The notes beneath the pieces were generated by a model. It did not search any database, was not told where the DNA came from, and saw only the letters and a program-made list of their open reading frames with translations. Shown piece after piece: positions 7,177 to 13,539 of a stretch of DNA of 16,150 nucleotides (positions are counted from its first letter, which is position 1; each line of letters starts with the position of its first letter). Source of the stretch: Eubacterium sp. (GTDB taxonomy: Bacteria; Bacillota_A; Clostridia; Lachnospirales; Lachnospiraceae); NCBI GenBank assembly GCA_024687845.1, contig JAILEL010000353.1, forward strand, positions 1 through 16,150, in the 5' to 3' direction. The translations under genes and the position numbers were made by a program.

Positions 7177-9954
7177 ATGAATAGAATGTGTTCCAAATGC
7201 AATAATATATTTCAGATTCCCAAAGGGCATGAAAATGAAGATTTTTGCTGTCCATACTGTGGGAATATTGAAGGACCGGGGATGCAGAATCTGAATGGGG
7301 CATCTATGGATGGTAATTCTGCAGGTGGTTCTGAGAATAACTTTTCATCCTCTGCACTTCCCATGGGAACCGTTCTGGCAAATGAGTATATTATTGAAAG
7401 CATCCTGGGACAGGGTGGATTTGGAATCACATATAAGGCTGCTGACAGGGCACTTAATATAAAGGTTGCGATAAAAGAATACTTTCCGAGAGGTGTTGTA
7501 TCAAGAATTCAGGATGTTAATGTAACTTTATTTTCAGGCGCTGATACAGAGATGTTTGAAAATGGAAAAGTTAAATTCATGAACGAGGCCAGAAGTCTTG
7601 CCAGTCTCAATGGATATAAAGGAACAGCCAATGTTTTGAATTTTTTTGAGGCAAATGGTACAGCATATATTGTAATGGAATATATAGAAGGCAGAAAGCT
7701 CCAGGATTATATGCAGGATGGATACATAATGAGCAGAGCTCAGTTTGAATCTACTGCGTGTCAGCTCTGTGACATTCTTGACATGGTTCATAGTAAAGGT
7801 ATTATTCACAGAGATATAAGTCCGGATAATGTAGTAATATGCTCAGATGGCACATTTAAACTTTTGGATTTTGGAGCGGTCAAGGTCGATTATTCAAATA
7901 ATCAACAGTCATCACAGATAGTATTGAAGCATGGGTATGCACCTATAGAGCAGTTTTCGAAGAATAGTAAAATCGGTCCATGGACAGATGTTTATGCAAT
8001 AGGCGTGATTCTTTATAAGGCACTAACTGGTACACTTCCACAGGAGGTAGTAGATCGAATAGTGGAAGACCAGGTTGTTCCGGCATACATGCTGAACCCT
8101 AATATTTCTCTGGAACTAAGTGATGTAATTATGAAAGCGATTGCATTATATGGAGAACATAGATATCAGAGTGCGAAGGAATTAAAGGCTGCACTTATGA
8201 ATGTTCTAAGACCGGCAGTGGCGCTTCTGCCACCTGCACAGACAGGAACATTAGGACAAGTAGCATCCGGAGCAGGAAATTCTGGAGTAGGAAATTCTGG
8301 AGCAGGAAAATCTGGAGTGATAACAGCACCTTCCCAGACAGGGGGAAGGCCAGCTGCTGAAACTTATGGAGCAGGAACAATGTCTTCTGGAGTTTCTGAA
8401 ACGGGAACAATGTCTTCTGGAGTATCTGGAACGGGAACAATGTCTTCTGGAGTTTCTGGAACAGGAACTATGCCTTCCAGGGCTGCTGGTTCACAGAAAC
8501 AGACAAGTTCTACTAACAAAACTCCAGTATCGACCGAGACAGATAATAAGAGAAAGCTTCTGATTGCAGGTCTTGCTGCAGCTGCAGTTCTTTTTATAGT
8601 AGGATGTATAGTTTTGATTATAAATCTCCGTAAGGGGGCTAAAATAGCCGCAAATGATGGATATGCCATGGTGGATCTAGAGGGTGATGGCAAAGTACTT
8701 AATATTCAGTGCTGGAATGATGAATTTGCCAGACGATTAAAGGATCATTATCCGGGCTATAAGGTAAATGATGAAAATGATGCTCTTGCAGGTGGACAGA
8801 TAGGTGATATTGAGGTTAATTTTATACTGACACCATCTGCAGAAGATGCTTATCAGAAGAATCTTAGTGAAGTTCTGAAATCTAATTCTAACCAGGAAGT
8901 AGATGATAGAACAGATATGTTTTTAGTTGAGGCTGATTATGCTCTTAAGTATGTGAATACAGATATTGTTCTTCCTGTTTCAGAGCTTGGAATAAATGTT
9001 GATACGGAGCTTTCAAACCAATATCAATATACTAAAGATATAGTAACTGATGAATCGGGCAGACTTAAGGGTGTTTCCTGGCAGGCATGTCCAGGTGTTA
9101 TGATATATAACAGAGATGCTGCAAAGAAGGTATTTGGTTCTGATGATCCGGAAACTGTTCAGACTTATGTGAATAGCTGGTACGAATTCAATCAGACTGC
9201 AGAGCTTATGAAACAGGCTGGATACAGAATGACTTCTTCTGCAAATGATACATACAGAGTTTTTTCAAATAACGTGTCTGCTCCATGGGTAGAGGACGGA
9301 AAAATAAGAGTTGACGACAATATTAAGAAATGGGTCGACATGTCTAAGGAGCAGGTGGATAAGGGTTATACAGGAACTGCTGACCTTTGGTCAGATGACT
9401 GGTCCAAAGGATTCTCAATGGACGGAGATGTATTTGCCTATTTTGGACCTGCATGGCTGATCAATTTTTCTATGGGAAATGTTAATAATGGCGAAAATCC
9501 TGATGATGGTTCCAGAACCTTCCAGGGAGGATGGGCAGCCACAGAGGGACCTCAGAGCTTTTACTGGGGAGGAACCTGGATATGTGCTTCTTCAGATACA
9601 GACAATAGCAAGGTTATTGCTGATATCATGAGAAAACTTACAGTAGATAATACTATTATGACAGACATAGTAAAGCAGGATAATGATTTTGTGAATAATA
9701 AGCCAGCGATGACAGCTGCTGTAAATGACAGTTCATTTAGTTTTAAACCGCTTGGAGATCAGAATCCAATAGGATTATTTGTTGAAGGTGCAGATGATAT
9801 AGATCTTTCAAACCTTTCTGAATATGATCAGGGATGTAATGAATCCTTCCAGAATTCTATGAAAGATTATTTTGTAGGAAATGTATCTTATGAAGAGGCA
9901 CTGGATTTGTTCTATAAATCAGCAACAGAAAAATATCCAGAGCTATCCTATTAA
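7177..9954 (+). CDS. Receptor-like Ser/Thr kinase fused to an extracellular solute-binding (sugar ABC type) domain
   Basis: The 925 residues comprise a zinc ribbon (Cys5, Cys8, Cys25, Cys28), a kinase domain (about 70-340), a repeat-rich Gly/Ser/Thr linker (about 350-450), one membrane helix (about 461-485) and a C-terminal domain of about 430 residues outside the cell. Kinase residues are the glycine loop GQGGFG, Lys100 (AIKEYFP), Asp213 and Asn218 in HRDISPDN, and Asp231 in DFG. The C-terminal part resembles complete carbohydrate ABC transporter binding proteins, with stretches such as NIQCWNDEF, MFLVEADYALKYV, FSNNVSAPWV, YWGGTWIC and YDQGCNESFQ. It is membrane-tethered rather than a lipoprotein. 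It would sense a sugar-like ligand outside and signal by phosphorylation inside; the ligand is unknown. The ribosome site is AGGAGA (7164-7169), 7 bases before ATG. No ABC permease lies in the window. Confidence 0.93.
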   Translation: MNRMCSKCNNIFQIPKGHENEDFCCPYCGNIEGPGMQNLNGASMDGNSAGGSENNFSSSALPMGTVLANEYIIESILGQGGFGITYKAADRALNIKVAIKEYFPRGVVSRIQDVNVTLFSGADTEMFENGKVKFMNEARSLASLNGYKGTANVLNFFEANGTAYIVMEYIEGRKLQDYMQDGYIMSRAQFESTACQLCDILDMVHSKGIIHRDISPDNVVICSDGTFKLLDFGAVKVDYSNNQQSSQIVLKHGYAPIEQFSKNSKIGPWTDVYAIGVILYKALTGTLPQEVVDRIVEDQVVPAYMLNPNISLELSDVIMKAIALYGEHRYQSAKELKAALMNVLRPAVALLPPAQTGTLGQVASGAGNSGVGNSGAGKSGVITAPSQTGGRPAAETYGAGTMSSGVSETGTMSSGVSGTGTMSSGVSGTGTMPSRAAGSQKQTSSTNKTPVSTETDNKRKLLIAGLAAAAVLFIVGCIVLIINLRKGAKIAANDGYAMVDLEGDGKVLNIQCWNDEFARRLKDHYPGYKVNDENDALAGGQIGDIEVNFILTPSAEDAYQKNLSEVLKSNSNQEVDDRTDMFLVEADYALKYVNTDIVLPVSELGINVDTELSNQYQYTKDIVTDESGRLKGVSWQACPGVMIYNRDAAKKVFGSDDPETVQTYVNSWYEFNQTAELMKQAGYRMTSSANDTYRVFSNNVSAPWVEDGKIRVDDNIKKWVDMSKEQVDKGYTGTADLWSDDWSKGFSMDGDVFAYFGPAWLINFSMGNVNNGENPDDGSRTFQGGWAATEGPQSFYWGGTWICASSDTDNSKVIADIMRKLTVDNTIMTDIVKQDNDFVNNKPAMTAAVNDSSFSFKPLGDQNPIGLFVEGADDIDLSNLSEYDQGCNESFQNSMKDYFVGNVSYEEALDLFYKSATEKYPELSY
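8269..8313 (+). repeat. Three 15-bp in-frame tandem repeats
   Basis: Units 8269-8283, 8284-8298 and 8299-8313 read GGAGYAGGAAAWTCT and encode G(A/V)GNS-like pentapeptides. They lie in the cytosolic juxtamembrane linker of the receptor-like kinase. Confidence 0.85.
8374..8477 (+). repeat. 30-bp in-frame tandem repeats, about 3.5 copies
   Basis: Units begin at 8374, 8404 and 8434, with a partial copy at 8464. They encode GTMSSGVS(E/G)T decapeptides in the same linker as the 15-bp repeats. The copies are nearly identical and rich in Ser/Thr, so the segment is a possible phosphorylation region as well as a spacer. Confidence 0.9.
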
Positions 9955-9999
9955 CTTAGATTATATCTATAAATTCAGCTGAAAGAGAGAAAATAAAAA

Positions 10000-10479
10000 G
10001 TGCAGCTTAATGTAAGTTATGATGGATTATCATATAGTGTTGATCTTGATCAATTTAAAAAAGATGTAGTAAGCTTTGGGAAAAGTAAAGAAGCAGATGT
10101 AGTAATTGCAAAGGAATATCTGTCTGATGTGCATGGATGTTTCTTCAAAATAGGCGGAATATGGTATATAAAAGATCTGAGTGTAAATGATGAAGAAGGC
10201 AATGGCATCGTTAGGGATGATGGATCTAAGGTAACTGAAGAAGCTATTCAGCTGACAAATAGTTATCTGATATTTAAAAGTCCAAATGTTCCCAGTAAGG
10301 TCATTCTTTCCTTTGGAGATGGTGTTTTATATGAAGTTGATAACAGCATCTCTGTTGGACCTCAGTCGCCTGGCCCCAATTTTATTTCCAATAATAGAAA
10401 TAGATTGTTGATTGTATTAGTAATAATTGATGCATTTATTTTGATTCTAATTATACTTTTGATTTTATTTTCTGGATGA
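10000..10479 (+). CDS. Degenerate FHA domain protein with C-terminal membrane tail
   Basis: This 159-residue protein is collinear with the N-terminus of the FHA-subtilase. The FHA fold covers about 1-110, but the phosphothreonine-binding Arg is replaced by Lys28 (FGKSKEAD). Ser42-x-x-His45 survives and the STNG loop is rewritten as an acidic insertion. Residues about 134-157 form one very hydrophobic C-terminal helix ending two residues before the stop, so the protein looks tail-anchored with the FHA fold inside the cell. The start must be GTG: an in-frame TAA lies at 9994-9996, no early ATG exists, and the N-terminus aligns with its paralogues. The ribosome site is modest (AGAGAG 9984-9989). 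The kinase gene follows after 15 bases, so this is probably the dedicated membrane partner of that kinase. Phosphothreonine binding is likely weak or absent. Confidence 0.85.
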   Translation: MQLNVSYDGLSYSVDLDQFKKDVVSFGKSKEADVVIAKEYLSDVHGCFFKIGGIWYIKDLSVNDEEGNGIVRDDGSKVTEEAIQLTNSYLIFKSPNVPSKVILSFGDGVLYEVDNSISVGPQSPGPNFISNNRNRLLIVLVIIDAFILILIILLILFSG

Positions 10480-10494
10480 GAAGAGGAAGAATAA

Positions 10495-12168
10495 ATGGAA
10501 ATACGTTGTCTTAATTGTATGAAAGTATTTGAAATCCCATCAGGGCACGAGAATGAAGATTCTTGTTGCCCTTTTTGTGGATTTATAGAAAATACACCTC
10601 CCAAAATAGCAACACATTTACATCCCGGTGTATTAGTTCACGACAGATATCTGATAGGCACTGTAATAGGCTCTGGTGGATTCGGAATAACCTATAAATC
10701 GTGGGATCAAACGTTAGATACTGTTGTCGCAATAAAAGAATTTTTCCCACATGGAGTGGCATTTAGAAATAAGAATAATACAATTTCTGTATATTCAAGC
10801 TCTGATCAGGACACTTTTGAGCATGGCAAGGAAAGGTTTCTGAGGGAAGCAAGGAGTCTGGCTAAGTTTAAGAATGTTCCAAATACAGTGACCATTTATG
10901 ATTTTTTTGAAACCAATGGTACAGCATATTTAGTAATGGAATATCTTGAAGGCTGTAATATGAAGGAATATCAGAATCAAAAAGGACGGGCTCTTGATTT
11001 TGATATGATTGCAAAAATGGCAGATGAAATATGCGATGCACTTTCAGAAGTACATGCATTTGGTGTTATACACCGTGATATAAGCCCAGATAATATTTTT
11101 GTATGTTCTGATGGCACATTTAAGCTGATAGATTTTGGTGCTATAAAGCAGAGCTATGATCAGAGTCTTTCGGCTACTGTAATCCTGAAACATGGTTATG
11201 CGCCAATAGAACAATATACTAAAGGTGGGAGTGTTGGTCCATGGACAGATATTTATGCACTTGCAGCAACTATATATAAGCTGCTTACTAATGTGACTCC
11301 ACCCGAAGCGGTTGAGCGTGTTATGACAGATGAACTAAAACCTTTATATGAAGTTAATCCTTTAGTTCCCCGGGAATTCAGTGATGCAGTAATGAGAGCA
11401 TTGGAAATAAAGTCGGATAATAGATTCAAGGTTGTTGATGACTTTAAAGCTGCACTTAAAGGTGGGGAATCAGAAGATAAAACAATACTGATCAACTCGG
11501 AAATTGAAGATTTTAGCTATCAGAATAAATCGAATAATTTTGAAATATATAATAAAACTCCTGTAGTACAAAATGAAAGCATTATAAAAAAGTACTGGGG
11601 TGTTCTGATCGGTGCAGCTATGATAATAGCTATTATTTCAATTATTATTTTCTCAAGCCCGAAAGATAATGTTGAAAAAGCTGGTTCAAATAGTACTAAA
11701 AATACTTCATCGGATACAGAAAATGTATCTCAAATATCAAATGACGAAAAAAATGAGATGACAACTACATCTACCGCTATTAGTTCAGAAGGCAGTCTCC
11801 AGCAAGCAGATTCCACAGCGCAGAGTATATGGAAAATGTCTGAGATAGTTGTGAATACTACAGAAACAGATGAATTTACCAATCTTACGGAATTTCAGTA
11901 TGGTGTTGAAAGACTGTATTTTCATAGTAAAGTTATAGAAGGACCTGATGACAGTCCGATGGAATTAAAAATGAGAATTATTTTCCCTGATGGTTCGTCA
12001 ACAGAAGCTACCGAACAAATCTGGAAAGGTGTAGGCTTCTATAGGGCTATAGGCTCGAGAAATCAGGATGGAGAAAACAATGCAATTGCAAAAGGAAACA
12101 TTAGAGTTGACTTTATAGATAACTCTACTGGCGCTTTGCTACAAACTACAACGATAACTATCAATTAA
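10495..12168 (+). CDS. Transmembrane Ser/Thr kinase with N-terminal zinc ribbon and small extracellular beta-rich domain
   Basis: The 557 residues comprise a zinc ribbon (Cys5, Cys8, Cys25, Cys28), a kinase domain (about 52-320), a short linker, one membrane helix (about 368-388), a Ser/Thr/Asn-rich external spacer (about 390-445) and a C-terminal domain of about 110 residues. Kinase residues are the glycine loop Gly59-Ser-Gly-Gly-Phe-Gly64, Lys81 (AIKEFFP), Asp195 in HRDISPDN and Asp213 in DFG. An acidic EDKTILI motif (Thr330) follows the kinase fold. The external domain alternates hydrophobic and polar residues like a beta sandwich (for example KMRIIFPDGSS and GNIRVDFIDNSTG) and has no cysteines. 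I do not recognise the family; it may bind a ligand or cell-wall component. GAGGA (10483-10487), 7 bases before ATG, fixes the start. The preceding FHA gene ends 15 bases upstream. Confidence 0.92.
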   Translation: MEIRCLNCMKVFEIPSGHENEDSCCPFCGFIENTPPKIATHLHPGVLVHDRYLIGTVIGSGGFGITYKSWDQTLDTVVAIKEFFPHGVAFRNKNNTISVYSSSDQDTFEHGKERFLREARSLAKFKNVPNTVTIYDFFETNGTAYLVMEYLEGCNMKEYQNQKGRALDFDMIAKMADEICDALSEVHAFGVIHRDISPDNIFVCSDGTFKLIDFGAIKQSYDQSLSATVILKHGYAPIEQYTKGGSVGPWTDIYALAATIYKLLTNVTPPEAVERVMTDELKPLYEVNPLVPREFSDAVMRALEIKSDNRFKVVDDFKAALKGGESEDKTILINSEIEDFSYQNKSNNFEIYNKTPVVQNESIIKKYWGVLIGAAMIIAIISIIIFSSPKDNVEKAGSNSTKNTSSDTENVSQISNDEKNEMTTTSTAISSEGSLQQADSTAQSIWKMSEIVVNTTETDEFTNLTEFQYGVERLYFHSKVIEGPDDSPMELKMRIIFPDGSSTEATEQIWKGVGFYRAIGSRNQDGENNAIAKGNIRVDFIDNSTGALLQTTTITIN

Positions 12169-12202
12169 CAGTTGGTAAGAATAGGAAGGATGATATTTAG
12201 AA

Positions 12203-13417
12203 ATGTTAGTTTATATTTACATTGATGGAAAACCATACTGTGCAGATATAGATAAATATAATAAGGAATATGTTACATTTGGAAGTGGTCCGGATTGTGA
12301 TATTAAGCTAAATAAAAGCTACGTTTCTCATCATCATGGTTTTTTCGCCAGAAAAAATGGCGAATGGTTTATTAAAGACTATAATAGTGAAAATGGAATA
12401 TATCTTCATTCAAATAGAATTGATGTGCTGAATATGAAGGACTGTTCAGTAAAAATCTTTGGGAAAGATAACCCTAAGGATATGATAAGGATTATATCTG
12501 AAACTCAGATGGAGATAATGAGACAATACCAGAAACAGGCTGGGCCAACAGGGGGGGATGGAGCAAATAATGTTCATCAAGGCAGCTACGGAAATCAGCC
12601 AGCTCAGCAGGGAAGCTATGTAAAACAAGACATTTATGCAGGTCAGCCAGCTCAGCAGGGAAGCTATGTAAAACAAGACATTCATGCAGGTCAGCCAGCT
12701 CAGCATGGAGGATATGCGAAACAAGAAGTTCACGCAAGCCAGTCACTTCAGCAGGGAAGCTATGTAAAACAAGACGTTCATGCAAGTCAGCCAACGCACC
12801 AGGAGAGCTATGCGAAACAGACTGGATACATCCAGTCAGACGCTACTAATGGTGGCAATCCTTCTAAAGGGAATAAATTGCTTGGAAATGTTATAAAAAT
12901 GATAATAATTATTGCTTCTTTAGTAATAATTGTAGGTTGCTTTCTTCCGGCATTCAAATTCTCATCGGAAAAAGTATTGGATGAAAAGGATTCTGCAAAG
13001 TCATTTATAGACAATATATTTGGTGAAGGCACTGTTGATTCTGTGACCGAGGGCTTTGACGATCTTATTCTAGATAAAAAGCTGTCCTTTATGAAAACAA
13101 AAGAGACAAGACATATAGCGATTGCAATTATAGTATTTGCAATTATTTCTGCAGCACTGGCAGCCAAAAATGAAATACTGATAATAAGTATTATAGATGC
13201 TATAGCAGCATTGGTGAATCCAATCATTATAGTGACTTTTATGGTGATAATGAATAATATGAAAAATGATACTGATGCAGAGCTGAAGTATAGATTGGCG
13301 GCCAAAGCTATGAATTATCAGTATGGTTTATGGATGATTTTTATAAGCAGCATAGTTGTTTTGATACTGGCAATTGTATCATTTGTATTAGCAATTATTC
13401 ATAATAAGAGGGCATAA
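12203..13417 (+). CDS. Degenerate FHA domain protein with Gln-rich repeats and four membrane helices
   Basis: The 404 residues start with an FHA fold (about 1-100) collinear with those at 5029 and 10000. Here Ser28 replaces the phosphothreonine-binding Arg (FGSGPDCD), while Ser42-x-x-His45 and Asn64-Gly remain. A Gln/Ala/Tyr-rich linker built from 16-residue repeats follows (about 130-210). Four hydrophobic segments come next: about 228-255, 310-328, 332-355 and 375-403. A 55-residue charged loop separates the first two. Topology with the FHA fold inside is expected. I recognise no family for the four-helix part; it could be a sensor or a partner for the kinase that follows. An in-frame TGA at 12191-12193 supports ATG 12203, with GGAAGGA (12184-12190) somewhat far upstream. 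The gap to the next gene is 122 bases, longer than the rest of this part of the cluster. Confidence 0.85.
   Translation: MLVYIYIDGKPYCADIDKYNKEYVTFGSGPDCDIKLNKSYVSHHHGFFARKNGEWFIKDYNSENGIYLHSNRIDVLNMKDCSVKIFGKDNPKDMIRIISETQMEIMRQYQKQAGPTGGDGANNVHQGSYGNQPAQQGSYVKQDIYAGQPAQQGSYVKQDIHAGQPAQHGGYAKQEVHASQSLQQGSYVKQDVHASQPTHQESYAKQTGYIQSDATNGGNPSKGNKLLGNVIKMIIIIASLVIIVGCFLPAFKFSSEKVLDEKDSAKSFIDNIFGEGTVDSVTEGFDDLILDKKLSFMKTKETRHIAIAIIVFAIISAALAAKNEILIISIIDAIAALVNPIIIVTFMVIMNNMKNDTDAELKYRLAAKAMNYQYGLWMIFISSIVVLILAIVSFVLAIIHNKRA
12596..12830 (+). repeat. 48-bp in-frame tandem repeats, almost five copies
   Basis: Units begin at 12596, 12644, 12692 and 12740, with a diverged partial copy at 12788. Each encodes a 16-residue unit like QPAQQGSYVKQDIHAG. 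The first two copies are almost identical while later ones drift, as expected of a minisatellite that has expanded by slippage or recombination. The units form the linker between the FHA fold and the membrane helices. Confidence 0.92.
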
Positions 13418-13445
13418 ATTTTTCAATAATAGCTAAGAATATAAT

Positions 13446-13485
13446 CTTTTTTCTAGTATGAAAAAAGGAAAATTTATGGTAAAAT
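13446..13485 (+). promoter_or_regulatory. Possible internal promoter with overlapping AT-rich inverted repeat
   Basis: A perfect 8-bp inverted repeat (CTTTTTTC at 13446-13453, GAAAAAAG at 13460-13467, 6-base loop) is followed by TGGTAAAAT (13477-13485). This looks like an extended -10 element one base from consensus. No good -35 is visible at 17 bases. The gap 13418-13539 is the second longest in the cluster, so separate expression of the last kinase is possible but not established. Confidence 0.35.
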
Positions 13486-13522
13486 GTTATATGGTTTTGT
13501 TTGAGAAATATTCAGATGATAC

Positions 13523-13528
13523 AGAGGA
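13523..13528 (+). promoter_or_regulatory. Probable ribosome binding site AGAGGA
   Basis: AGAGGA lies 11 bases before ATG 13540, rather far but the only purine-rich stretch nearby. The frame is also open from TTG 13501 and ATG 13516. ATG 13540 is preferred because it puts the zinc-ribbon cysteines at residues 5, 8, 25 and 28, exactly as in the two other zinc-ribbon kinases. Confidence 0.5.
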
Positions 13529-13539
13529 TTTATAAGTTT

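Noticed and set aside
8364..8693. Minus- and plus-strand shadow frames with peptide repeats over the kinase linker
   Set aside because: They arise from the 30-bp tandem repeats, which leave all frames open. The frame encoding the kinase continues through them into a membrane helix and a binding-protein domain.
12596..12830. 48-bp repeats considered as a CRISPR array
   Set aside because: The units are directly abutting, in-frame and without unique spacers, and no cas genes are present. They are coding minisatellites.
12808..13305. 165-residue hydrophobic minus-strand open frame
   Set aside because: It is antisense to the membrane helices of the 4TM protein; ATA/ATT-rich helix codons read as hydrophobic on both strands. 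No start signal.
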